Source: Sclerodactyla briareus
Lineage: Eukaryota; Echinodermata; Holothuroidea; Dendrochirotida; Sclerodactylidae
Length of the DNA: 64,000 bases
Reading direction: 5' to 3'
Assembly (NCBI GenBank): GCA_026419785.1
Contig: JAODTK010001221.1
Span: forward strand, 496,001 to 560,000
Part shown: positions 1 through 10,700 of the stretch, one piece after another
How positions within the stretch are numbered: position 1 is the stretch's first letter
Layout of the letters: every line of letters begins with the position of its first letter
Program-made: the position numbers and the translations under genes
The notes under the pieces: generated by a model
What the model was told of the DNA's origin: nothing
What the model saw: only the letters and a program-made list of their open reading frames with translations
Databases searched by the model: none

Positions 1-1300
1 TAGGGGTCGTTCCGGTCCATTTCGTGATGAAAAAACGAGGAAATGATTCCTCTCCTCTACAGTTTGAATCAGATGATCAATGTAAAACGGTCGGTATTAC
101 CGGGCCTAAATACGGGGTTCCGGAGATAGACGTCAAAGTAATCGGGGTTAATTTGAGCCGAAAATGGTCATTTGAAGAGTCGTATGAACAGAATGCTTCT
201 GTCTTCCACAGATTGAATTGGATGCATGGTAGTTAAATCGCCTTATCATTCATTTGACTAATAGTATACATGGGGTGTTCAGGAATTATTCAGGTCAAAG
301 GCCATCTAGGGGTTATCTTTGCCAGTTTGTTTGCACGATCAAGTGGTTTCTACTATACAGAGGAGAGATGATCAGTATAGTCAGTCAGTATTTCATCAAC
401 CAATGGTACTAAGGGGTGCTCACGAGATTTGGCGGTTCAAAGGTCATCTGAGCGGTTGATCGTGGCCATTGTGCTCGCAACTATTGAGCGCCTCGTCTCC
501 CTACGGCATAGATCGGATATGAACATTAATGTTGATCAGTATTATCATGCTATTCGAGGTCAAACGGTCATCTGGGGTCAATTCAAGCCATTTGTTCGAA
601 TTGTCAAGCGGCACCCACGCTGCGAAAACAGATCGAATGATTGATGAAATTAGTCAGTATTATCATTGACGATCATAAAAGGTTGTCATGAATTTGAGGT
701 CAAAAGTCATCTAGGATTGATTTTCTCCCTTTTGTCTGAACGGTCAATCGGCCTTTCCTTACTTACTCCTACGAACTAAATCGGATAATCAGGATGTTTG
801 GTCAGTATTATCATTAACCGAGGTACATATTGGGGTGTATTTTAATTTTAGGTCCAATGCCATTTATTGGGTCAATTTCTCTCATTCTGTTTGAACGCGG
901 TCAACGGCTTTCGCTCCTAAAGAATGGGTCTATCGTTCATGAAAGTTGGTCATTAATATCATTGAATAATTGTTGTGACAATACTGAAGATATCAGATCT
1001 TATGGTCATTTAGGGGTCAATTTCGGCCATCTTGTTTGAACAGTCAACTTGAGTCAAGCTGGCATCTACTTCTATAGAATAGATCGGATGATCATGAATG
1101 TTGGTCCGATTATCATTAACAATAGTACAGGTGAGGTGGTAAGGTGGACTGATTGAGGGTCAAGGGTCATCTATGGGTCGTTTGAATTAACGGTTGCAAG
1201 CGGTTTCTACTCTCATATGGACGCATCATTGAAAGGTGGTCAGTATTATCACTGACCGATGTTCAATATGAGGTTCTCAGGAATTTGAGGTTAAAGGTAT
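1..1300. repeat. Degenerate tandem array, ~145 bp unit
   Basis: A recurring phrase built around GTCAGTATTATCATT is followed each time by a GGGGTGTTCAGGAATTTGAG-like stretch, then GGTCAAAGGTCATCTAGGGG, then a TTTGAACGGTCAA-like stretch. The TCAGTATTATCATT anchor falls near 382, 534, 651, 801, 947, 1105 and 1231, so the usual spacing is about 120-155 bp and about eight or nine decayed units are present. The array runs off the left edge. Short open frames inside it change from unit to unit and are not genes. The AGGTCAAAGGTCA-like core resembles the satellite at 20.5-23.1 kb, so a distant common origin is possible but not shown. Confidence 0.8.
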
Positions 1301-2030
1301 GTTACTGAATAATATGGTAATTTTTGCACTCATTACCTGTGTCACCACAACTATTTGACGTAATTGGACCTCCGGTTGGTCCAAAAATTGCGTATTTCCT
1401 GTGATTTGGCTTTCAAGCCCCGTCCCCTCTTGATTATACATTAGGCAGGCCTGACTTTGACAGTTATAATCAAAAGTTTACAATCACACTCCCAGGACAA
1501 TTTATTTTTAGCCATCCCTTGCACCAAATTAACACTGTCTGCATGTATACAATTTATCATAGGGTGTATATACCTGTATATCATGATATAACTCTCATAG
1601 GTGACTAAAACCGAATTACGTTCCATGGGTTATCGCTATGTTTGTTATGTTTGTTTGTTTCCAACCAACTTGTTTAGGGGTTGTTATTGTATCTGAATTA
1701 TCGAATTTTTATTGAAGTCCCTACGCAGGATACCAATGAAGAAACATTTGATTACCAACTCAGAAAAGGCCATAGTCGGTGCTGGCTTCCTAATTGCGTA
1801 GTCTCATTGCTCGAAAGTAGCCTCCAGACATTATAACTGTTAACAGAACTATTACATGGAATTATTCGGGTTGTACTGATGAATAAGACAAATCGAGACT
1901 GAATCATCCCCAATAATCTGGTGAATGTAAAATGGGACTAACCAAACCAGACGACGTGAGGAGTTGTACTCCTCAAAATCTTACTGATAACCACCATATT
2001 ACGCAATAATGTCGCTGTATAATAGAATGC
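1301..2030. other. No gene recognised
   Basis: Mixed-composition sequence without a convincing exon, repeat or RNA gene. The 61-codon minus-strand open frame at 1441-1626 has no recognisable motif. Confidence 0.5.
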
Positions 2031-2085
2031 AGACACCTACACACACACACCACGCCAGCACGCCCACACACACACAACAACCCCC
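2031..2085. repeat. Interrupted CA microsatellite
   Basis: An (AC)n tract with interruptions (CACGCCAGCACGCCC in the middle), visible directly. Confidence 0.9.
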
Positions 2086-2519
2086 GCTCGATATCAACTG
2101 AGCCTAGTAGGGAGGTATGCGATTGACCGCCCGTGCTTCCTTCGCAGACGAACGGTCAATGTTCTTTGATGACTCGACTTGCTTGCTGAACCCGTATTAC
2201 TCGACTCAAGAGAAAGGCCAAACAGAAAGAGAAAAATCCAGATGAACGTTTGATCTGCTGAATGCCCTTCTGCCCTATACACGCGTGTTTACGTACATCC
2301 TATATCACTCATACATACGAGTTCTCTCAGACATATCCTTTACCAACCTATGGCTGATTGCCTCAGATATGCAGTTTTCAAGAAATGTACCCGAATAAAC
2401 CCATTTATTGGCCAGTAGCCCAGTAGCACCACTCTTTTTGATTCTGGCCGAAGGCACAGAACGATGCAGTCATGCACCGTGCGTAGGTGTTGGTCTGTGT
2501 GTGCAGTGTGACACCCCTT

Positions 2520-2780
2520 TTCAGCACGATATCTACGGACCCAACTGTATCAATGTCAAAAGGTATATGGGTTGCACCCTATGGGTAGATGACCCCTATT
2601 TTTTATTGTTGTGGCCCGGTCAGATGTCATTTATGGTCACGAGAGGGCAAAGTTCAAAAAGCTGGTCAGCACGCTATCTGTCCGACCGTGAGTATCTATC
2701 AAGTTCAAAGGTATGTGGGTAGCAAGTATGATGAGGTATAACCCCTATGGTTTTGGTGGCAGTCAAGGTCATTGCGCGTC
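2520..2780. repeat. Two diverged satellite half-units
   Basis: Two successive blocks each start with a CACGATATCT/CACGCTATCT-like string, continue through GGTATATGGG/GGTATGTGGG and an ACCCCTATnnTTTT string, and end with GGTCAGATGTCAT/GTCAAGGTCATT. The order and spacing (about 145 bp) match the half-unit of the large satellite at 20.5-23.1 kb, with heavy divergence. The 104-codon plus frame at 2408-2722 lies across this block and is not treated as a gene. Confidence 0.55.
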
Positions 2781-3099
2781 CCACAGGACATTGTCATATA
2801 TCCGGCAACGAAACATTTTGGAGGACTGTCGTAATGGACATTTTCGTTCGTCTGAGTGACATACATCTGGTGACCGACTTTTACCTCATTTGACCTTTTG
2901 CCTTTTGCGACTTCATTTGACCTCTTGACCGGGTGATTTTGCCTGCTTTTTGTGATGGCAGATGCGTCTTGTTAAGACAAACAAAAAAGTCATTACCTCC
3001 ATATACTACTATACTCATATCACATCTATCTCAACCACATGTGAAGGTCAAGACAGCTAAAACCCTGAATGTCGATAAATTTGCATTGACATCTGCTCG

Positions 3100-3206
3100 T
3101 CAGCATGATACTATGACTGCAAATATCGATTAAGTTCAAATTAAGTGTGGGATTGTACACAGTGATTGAGATTACCCTATTGTTTTTGGTTTATCAGGTT
3201 CAAGTA
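3100..3206. repeat. Third diverged satellite half-unit
   Basis: CAGCATGATACTATGACTGC, then AAGTTCAAATTAAGTGTG, then ACCCTATTGTTTTTGG and a TCAGGTTCAAG tail reproduce the half-unit order seen at 2520-2780 and at 20.5-23.1 kb. It appears as a single copy here. Confidence 0.5.
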
Positions 3207-3320
3207 ATTCCCGGTCACCATGGACAATCCTTAGTATCTCTGCACGATTCATGTACAAAGTGAGGAGAACAACATATATAGCCAACCAAACAACTATTTC
3301 CCCCCAGAGGAAGACCAGTA

Positions 3321-3460
3321 ACAAAATTCTTGAATTGTCATTTATTGTATTCCTGATATGTTTGAGTATTTTGGACTAGCACCAAAATATCCCCGAGTAC
3401 AAATTCGTGAATTTTCATTTTATTATTATTCCTGTATGTGTGAGTATTGGACTAGCACCA
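3321..3460. repeat. Two-copy tandem duplication, ~78 bp
   Basis: ACAAAATTCTTGAATTGTC at 3321 and ACAAATTCGTGAATTTTC at 3399 begin two copies that both end in GGACTAGCACC. The copies differ by scattered substitutions and small indels, so the duplication is not recent. Confidence 0.8.
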
Positions 3461-5378
3461 GTGACCAGCCTATCTTACCTCCTGATCAGTAGTGGTATTG
3501 CTAAGGGTGGGGGTGGAAATTTTTTTAAAGTTTAAAAAACCCCCCCCCCCCCTTCTCCTCCCAGGTTCCATGGGCACTATGAAAATTGCAAACTGTAGCC
3601 CTATTTGAAGCCTGCCTCACTGCATTTATTGACAATTCCTAATTTGCAGGCAGAACGCCTGTTCTTGCGTCACTTCCCTCATTTATTGTTATATTTTACA
3701 TTTAGTCCCATTGGCATTTTCTCAAGGAAGGTACAATTTGGGATTAGTAACCATGGATATCAATGGGAGGTTGCGGAGGGGCGGGGCGACAAAACTGGCA
3801 TTTTTTCCATAGGCCTATATTATATTGTACTCGAGGGGGGATCCAAATTTTGTTGCTTGACATTAATTGAAAACGTTGATATGACTCTTCAAATTTCCAT
3901 TTGGACTAGTTATTACAGCAGAACTGCACCTTAAAGTATTGAATCACTTAGACACCTATGGACTGGCGCCCAATCCTCTTCTCTTCAAAACCCGCCTGCA
4001 TTGTGTTTGGATACTATACTACGCCTTCATTTTCCTGGGTCACATTGGTCTCGGCCCAATCCCCAAAGGGTTTAATCTCTTTAATTTTTATGCGGGGAAG
4101 CCGTTAAACACACAATACACTTTGGACTGCCTTCATACATTCAGTTGGGAAATGGTACCTGGCAACGTGTGCAAGTGCTCTGATTCCTGAGAGTGTGGTA
4201 ATCCAATATTCTCTGTGTGCAATCAGTCTACTGATTGGTGATGCCACGACCTTGTGAGGGAAACATGTCGGAGGGGGGGGGGGGGGAGGGAAAGAGACAC
4301 TACGCAGAAGTTGGGTCTTGTTGTAGTGCTAAGGTGCGCAATGACCAAAGTGGTAGGAACATGCATGTATGGTAGACAGACAAGAAGTACATTACTACAT
4401 TCATGCTGTTAAGGCGGTAAGTACAATATACCGAATATATGGTATAATAGGTAGAGGGGTATAGGTATATTTTATGTACCTTATGAAGAGAAGAAACACG
4501 TTACGAAGCGGAACGCCACCATCGTTGGCGCGGAATGTGAACGAAAAATTTTCCGTATTACAGACCCCCAGATGCAGGTAGAAAGCTACCTTTTTCGTGC
4601 CGTTTTCAGGCGTAACTGACATCCTAAAACTTGGATTCATGTACACCATTTTTTTTTATTGTCGCGAACAGAACGAATTACTCTTACCCCACGGTAAATC
4701 ACGTAAAACCTGAATCTAATAGATAAACTTGTAAAATGTCATTATTAAGGCCCTACAAAAAATAAAAAGCCCAGACTATAGTAGGGCCGCCCGAACATAC
4801 CATTGAATGGATCTGCGGAAATATTTCATGACAAAAAATCATGAAACATACAAATGATGGGGGATGTGTATCCCGCAGTAAAATTGCGAAGGGGTGTCTG
4901 GGCTAAAACATAATCATGGTATCAACCTCTGTACCAAATCTCCATCAAAAGGGAGTTTTGCTACCGGAATCTCAATTGCCATTAGACTGGACATTAGGCC
5001 TCTCATTTCATTCGAATTAACATTTGAACGTTACCAGTCCGCTATTGTCGAACCCAACATACAACGTCATGAATTTCTAGCAGGTTTTCCGATCTCCAAG
5101 TTATGTGTGTTGGAGGAACTGTGTAGGCCTACGACTTCATACGTTTGCAATTCGAGAGGTGGGTCCCAGATGTTTACTTTTACTCGAACCATAGCAATAT
5201 ATTGTTAACAACCTGACAGCAGCACGTAAAATGATAACGTCACCGTACCCCAGTAGGCCTGCGTTGTTCAAACGTTTTTATTTTACACGAATGGTCGCGC
5301 GTTTAAACTGAGGGACCAAATTCCTTACAACGGATCTGTTCCCCCCGCCCTGTTTTCTTCATTTTTATCCTGCCTCGA
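3461..5378. other. No gene recognised; homopolymer runs
   Basis: It contains a C run near 3540-3552 and a G run near 4268-4286. A short inverted pair, AGCCCAGAC near 4769 and GTCTGGGCT near 4896, could be the ends of a very small element, but the match is only 9 bp. The open frames at 3605-3934, 3939-4190 and 4894-5208 show no recognisable motif. Confidence 0.5.
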
Positions 5379-5681
5379 CTAGAAACGGACATTTTTACTC
5401 CATCTTAAATGAGCTAAACTTGATCTTCGCTTGGGTTGCTGCCACAAACTCATTCCGATGGAGCACTCGCGTATCCGGTCTGTTCGGTTTTTATGTGTGT
5501 TGGGGATGGCTAACTGTTGAAACGCCTCTGCGCCATTTTCGAACGCAAGCCACGTCTTGATTCTCCTCGCGGTAGCAAATGCCCTTTCTCCTGTGGCACT
5601 AGTTGCAGGACTGACATGCAGTACTCTAAGATGCCCAAGAGCACGCAGCGTAGCATTCGCGCGTACTTGCAGTGCACACAA
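5379..5681 (-). pseudogene. hAT transposase C-terminal fragment
   Basis: The minus-strand frame reads like the C-terminal dimerisation region of hAT-superfamily transposases. Near residues 24-47 it has the segment SATGERAFATARRIKTWL, matching the family pattern of S-x-E/S-R-x-F-S-x-x-R-R-I-K-T-x-L, followed by a helix-like stretch and an H-K-N-R-T-D motif near residues 62-67, where the family usually has H-K-x-R-T-D. The intact enzyme would be several hundred residues; the RNase H-like catalytic core and any BED zinc finger are not visible in-frame nearby, so this is a remnant. A 26-bp hairpin lies just beyond its upstream end. An alternative would be a domesticated hAT-derived host exon, but no splice context supports that. 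Confidence 0.7.
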
Positions 5682-5714
5682 AACGGTTGTACCCGTTCCT
5701 GTACACTAATAGAC

Positions 5715-5773
5715 CTACTCGACTCCGGCCGCCCACAATGCTACTACCATTGTGGGCTGCCGGAGTCGAGTAG
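5715..5773. repeat. 26-bp hairpin with 7-nt loop
   Basis: The arm at 5715-5740 (starting CTACTCGACTCCGGC) is matched by its reverse complement at 5748-5773 in 25 of 26 positions, separated by CTACTAC. It sits about 35 bp beyond the upstream end of the hAT transposase remnant. It could be a small fold-back insertion, a structured RNA precursor or a palindromic sequencing artefact. Confidence 0.9.
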
Positions 5774-6065
5774 TCGAATACCTCGTACGATAGGGCCAGT
5801 GATGTCATTTCGGGAGTATCGTCGTCAGGAATCCTACTTATTGATTGTTCTGCAATTTTGCAGAGCTGTGATTAGCCGACAAGTTCCAGAAAATTCGATC
5901 CTTGTCATATTTATTTTTTGTATACCTGAAATTAGTAGGCTAAACATCATTTTTACCTAGTCACAGGGGCCCAATTTAGGCGGCCCAAAAATGCCGGTGG
6001 CAGAAAAGTGCGGGGGATAAAGCCCCCGCATCCCCCCTCTCCCGCGGTCCCTGTAGTGGAGAACT

Positions 6066-6560
6066 GATGTGGTAGATTGGGAAGTACGGTGTAGCTATGG
6101 CAGGTGCAATCTACGAAGGTATAGAGAAAGGGACATATACGTAGGTACTGGGCATGTGCAATATACGTTAGGTATCTGGGGAGGTGTCGCTGTGGAGTAT
6201 ACTTCGTAGTACTGGGCCAGTGCAATTACGAAGATAGAGGGGGGGAGGTACAATATACGTAGGTAGCTGGAGAGGTACAATATACGTAGGTAGCTGGAGA
6301 GGTACAATATACGTAGGTAGCTGGGGAGTAACAAGATACTTAGGTAGCTGGGGAGGTACGATATCCACAGTAGCTGGGGAGGTACAATATACGTAGGTAG
6401 CTGGAGAGGTACAATATACGTAGGTAGCTGACTCTGGGGAGGTCCACTATACTATTACTGGGGAGGTACACTATACGTAGTATCTGGAGATTTACAATAT
6501 ACGTAGGTATCTGGGGAGGTACAATATACTAGGTAGCTGGGAGTATGTATCGTAGGCAGA
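6066..6560. repeat. 27-bp minisatellite
   Basis: The core GAGGTACAATATACGTAGG recurs at 27-bp spacing (for example 6245 and 6272), giving roughly 16-18 units with variant and shortened copies at both ends. Because 27 is a multiple of three, the minus strand stays open as a 9-residue peptide repeat (LPTYIVPLQ); this is a by-product of the period, with no other sign of coding. Confidence 0.9.
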
Positions 6561-7194
6561 ATCCGCATACATTTTTAAAAATATCCCTGGAGCAAGTGAA
6601 AATAAATTCAACGTCCAGAACCTCAATTAGATAGTAGGCCAAAAAAACCAGAAAAACACACCCCAAACATGGCAGATCATCTGTCTCACCTTGGGGTATA
6701 TATCCACCACTATATTTTCATTTTCTCCTACTGTATGAGGAAATGCCGAAGTCCCGCCCCCCCCCCCGCCTTGCAATTTACAGGTTATCTCATCAGTGTG
6801 TGGCGTCCGGATTTCTCCTATGGTAGAATATGCTGCAAATTGCCTCCACCGAAAAAGGGACGGTATTCGCGATCCCTGCAAAGAAAATGTATAGCTGCGT
6901 ACTAGCAACTGATTATTTGTGTCGTAGGAGTACACATTTGGCAATCGCCTCCAATGAATTCGTTCTCCTCGCTCTGTCAGGCAAAACAGTGGTAGTGGCA
7001 GACCCTCCCCACCACGCAGTGTAACATATCTCTTTCCGGTACATCGGAGATTATTCTTAAAAGACTTGTATAGCCCATATATGGCACGATTGCCTAGTTT
7101 GTAGAAAAAGATAGGAGGTTAATACTGCAGCGCGTACCGAGAATTTGGTCTCAGGGGGGGGGGGGGGGGGGGGTTAGTAGGAGGCCCTAGGGAA
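6561..7194. other. No gene recognised; G20 run
   Basis: Unique-looking sequence with a 20-G homopolymer at 7154-7173. The overlapping open frames at 6627-6944 and 6669-6905 have no recognised motif. Confidence 0.5.
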
Positions 7195-7300
7195 GTGCGC
7201 CCTTCCTATTATTGGCTCCACCTCCCAGTGCTAATAAGGTACAATTTATGGGGCCCAGGACACATGCCTGCTGCAATATTCCTAAAACCCCCCGCCCCCC
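7195..7300. repeat. Dispersed repeat, copy 1
   Basis: GTGCGCCCTTCCTATTATTGG through GGGCCCAGGACACATG and CTGCTGCAATATTCCTAAA to a C run. The same order of words occurs at 8182-8284. The two copies are in the same orientation and well diverged. Confidence 0.65.
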
Positions 7301-8181
7301 ATAACTGTACTTATGTGGCCAAGTGGGAGGGGTTGAGGCAATTTGTGAGGGTGCACTTCCATTAAGGTTCCGACCCTCAACAACACCCCCCCCCCATACA
7401 AATCTCTGCGTACGCTACTGAGTGAGTAATTTCCCGACAGATTCTCAATCGTTATTGACAGAGTTCCCGGAAGGCAACGTTCCCTGGACCCCCGCTGGGT
7501 GCCCCTGCGGCCCTGTCTAAACGTCGGTTGCATCCGTTGTATGGCGAGCTGCGGATACTATGGAGGGGCAAGAGAAACGGAAAGGCCTCCATGGATGGGC
7601 TGTATTGTCATTTCTAATGGACGGGGTGTACGTAAGGCACCACCGCGGCAGATCAGTTCCTCAAAAAATTTGTAGGGAAGCGTTATGGGCAAAGGTAACT
7701 ACTGTGACGCGTCGTGTCGTGGGTTACACTGAACGGCACATGTCCATCGACCGATCGATGCAGACTTTGACCTATTTCAGCAGAGCGCCGCCAGTTCCAC
7801 GTGTCCTATCCTGAGGGGGACGAGGGTGTAGGCCTATGTACTTCAATAGCGAGATATAAGTCGTTGAGGGTTGAGGCACCCTTGTCCTTGGGGGAGGACT
7901 TGTTGGATGAGAAGAGAAAACAAAAACTCATGATCGGCTAGCCTGATTCTTTTTTGCGAAGGATTTTGAATGTGAAATGACTGTGCACCCATCAATTAAA
8001 AATGAATCATCAGACATTGGAACAAAACACGTGTTGGTGGGTAGTCAAGATCGAACTACGTTTGCTTCTCCCAACGCTCGATTTGGAATTTTTTTATGGT
8101 GCCCTTTCACAAATTTATTTCAGAGCAGTCGTTTTCCTTCCTCGAAAACCTGAGCACAGGCGAGGTTTGAACCCAAGTGGA
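7301..8181. other. No gene recognised
   Basis: The open frames at 7282-7533 (minus), 7560-7814 (plus) and 8002-8235 (plus) show no domain or splice context that I recognise. Confidence 0.45.
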
Positions 8182-8284
8182 GTGTGCCCTCATAAATGGC
8201 CTCACCCTCCCTATTGGCAAATAGTAACCATATAGGGCCCCTAGACACATGCTGCTGCACTAATTGGCTAAATCCCCCCCCCCC
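8182..8284. repeat. Dispersed repeat, copy 2
   Basis: GTGTGCCCTCATAAATGGCC, CCCTCCCTATTGGC, AGGGCCCCTAGACACATG, CTGCTGCACTAATTGGC and a terminal C run parallel the copy at 7195-7300. A forkhead-like TAATGTAAACAAA lies immediately downstream (8289-8301). Confidence 0.65.
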
Positions 8285-8799
8285 GGGCTAATGTAAACAA
8301 AAGACAATGAAAAAACGTAGAACTAAGAATGCAACGATTAAGAAATAGATAATTAAATGGGTCTGCATTGACAAATTGACTTCTGACTGGAAGTAAAAGC
8401 AATGACATGCCATATGCCTAGTATAACCCCGGCACTCATTCATGTTCCCTAAAAACAAGAGTGAATTTCACTCTAAGGGTGGTCACCTCATCACACTTTC
8501 GATGTAGACAGGGGCATTTTTGGGGGGGAGGGGGGCTATGAGCAGGATGACTATCTGAGCAGAGGAGCGCGTGACCACAGTTTTGGCGCGCACAACATAC
8601 AATGTTCGTCATAGAGCATGAAAAGACATACCCCACATTCGTGCCTTATGGTTGCGTAAAGCAACAACCGTAAAATTTACAGAAACTTCCAACACTTTTT
8701 TCCGGGTAATATTCTCGACAATATTCAGTTGATAGGCGTCTGGCACAATTCACTCTTTGTACACCTCTTTAGGTGAGGCATCACAGAGGAGTTATACCA
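8285..8799. other. No gene recognised
   Basis: It holds a TAATGTAAACAAA motif at 8289-8301 and a G-rich patch near 8521-8537. The minus-strand frame at 8436-8636 is not recognised. Confidence 0.45.
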
Positions 8800-9900
8800 G
8801 GGTTCCCAACTTGGGTTTCAGATGGGCCAGTGTGCCACTAACTTCATTCCTGATCTAGCTGAGCTGCGTGCCCCATTGATGCCGCGTTTCGAATTTTTAA
8901 AGTATAAGTGTTCTCCATGCCAACTGGGGCTCCGGATGTTCATTTTCCATTCAAAATAAATTATAATAATACTTGAACCTTGCTCTTAAAAAATAGGATG
9001 TCACTTTAGCCAACAGTATGTTGATAAGATATCTGATATGGAAGCCGAGTGTTACCATTGGTTTGCCGCGAAGCTTAGCAGAAACCTCAAGTTATGGTCT
9101 TCTCAATGCACTGTGAGCCCCAGATGGCCATTTTTCATGAGGTAAGATTGGAAAACCTTGCAAATCGAAAAGAATTTCATCTCAGCCACCGTATGTCAAG
9201 AGGCTTCATCTGATCTAATCCGAAGCGGCACCAGTTTTGCAGCGCAGCTTCGCGAATTTTCGAAATTAGGTTTTCTCACAACAGTCAAATTGCCAAAGGT
9301 GATCTCAAGATGACTACTTTCATGTGATTGTTCAAAAATAAATTGAACATTAGTATGAGTTCCAATTTAGACACCTGTATTCTGCGATCTCAAGGCTATC
9401 CAAGCGAAGCGCACCGATGCGCGGAGCGTAACAAATTTTTAGTTAACTTCACGATTTAGAAGGAATATTTCACCTTAGCCATTCTAGTTCTGCGATTTTC
9501 TTGGCTATCCAAAAAAGCGGCCACCCATTGCTGTCTCGCAGGTAGTGAATTTTAGGTTAACTACACAATAAATTAGAATGAATCCTTAGCCTCTATGCTC
9601 ATGCGAATTTAGGACTATAATTGCGAAAAACGGCATAATTGTTGTCAGACACAGCGTAGCAAAAAAATTTTTTTCAAGGACGGAAAGGGTCGTCACAGAT
9701 GCCAAATGGGGGGCCAGAAGCGATGTTTATCTGAAAAATAAATGAATAAATAAACGTCACAAATGAATGTGAATTCCCCCCTGAGCCGTGCTATGCAAAA
9801 TTTCGAAATTGGGTTGCTTCGATAGACGCCAAGGTGAGGGCCGGATGACCATTTTTCGAAGCATAAAGTAAAATAACTTCACACATTAAAGGAGAAGATC
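8800..9900. repeat. Old degenerate repeat block
   Basis: A phrase resembling CCGGATGNCCATTTTTC followed by AAAATAAATT, then TTNACCTTAGCC, then GCGATTTT-AGGCTATCC and a GCGCAGCGTAGC-AAATTTT string returns near 8931, 9118, 9302, 9710 and 9841, with partial versions near 9450 and 9560. Spacing is irregular (about 130-190 bp) and identity low, so unit boundaries are uncertain. It may be one tandem family or several pieces of a dispersed one. Confidence 0.5.
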
Positions 9901-10640
9901 AAATTAGGTTCGTGCGTTTTTAGATTAAGTAAAAGGGGCAAATGGCACCATGATGTGTCAAGCAGCGTGGCACGTAATTGTCAAAGACGGGATATTTGTG
10001 GGTCAAAATGTTGGTTCTATAGATAAGCATTAATATCAAACAAACAAAAATGATTCCCATACGGCCCGGAAAAATATAGTGGTCACGATATTAATGACTA
10101 AAAGTGCTTTTGATATTTAATGATGAGTGACATTGTAATACAGGCATCGACGTTTTCCAGCGTTTAGAACGTTCGTTAATAATTGATACCTTTCCTTGTC
10201 TGAAAAACTTTCATTTTCTCACCTAACGTGGTATTTATGGTGCACCGGATTGCATCCTCTGGACGGGGGCCCGATTTGCCCGCGGACCGCCATTTGGGAT
10301 CCCCATTCAAGAGCTGTTGTGTATGTTTTGCATATTTCCATGCAGAACAAAAACAACTTAAATATCGATGAACAAGCGTGTAGTTTACGCAAATTTTGAT
10401 GCTTAGCTTGCTTTTCTCGGCCGGTAGAAGCTTGAGCTGGATAACCTCAGGTTGGTCAGTTGTGGCATATATTATTTTATATCAAATACAAGCGCAAGCT
10501 TAGGGCAGACATATTCGAAGGCAATTGGCAGTGCTAATCTCGAGTATTTCGCAACGATTATCAAAGAACAATTGTTTTCGATTTCGAGAATACCTGTTTT
10601 AATGTCATTATGACCCAATATTATGATAACTCTGACAAAA
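9901..10640. other. No gene recognised
   Basis: AT-rich sequence with no exon, RNA gene or repeat that I can support. The plus frame at 10196-10399 is not recognised. Confidence 0.45.
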
Positions 10641-10700
10641 CATTTTTTTTGGGGGGGCGGGCCCCCCGGGCCCCAATGGGCACGGACGCCACTGACGTAA
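10641..10700 (-). mobile_element. GC-rich repeat end (GTGGCGTCCGTGCCC type)
   Basis: Read on the minus strand it begins CAGTGGCGTCCGTGCCCATT and runs into a G/C block and a T-poor tract. A similar CAGTGGCGTAAATACCC begins at 43588. Such CAGTGGCGT starts look like terminal sequences of a dispersed element, but the other end is not identified in either case. Confidence 0.35.

Noticed and set aside
4768-4905. Miniature element with AGCCCAGAC inverted ends
   Set aside because: Only 9 bp of inverted match and no flanking duplication.
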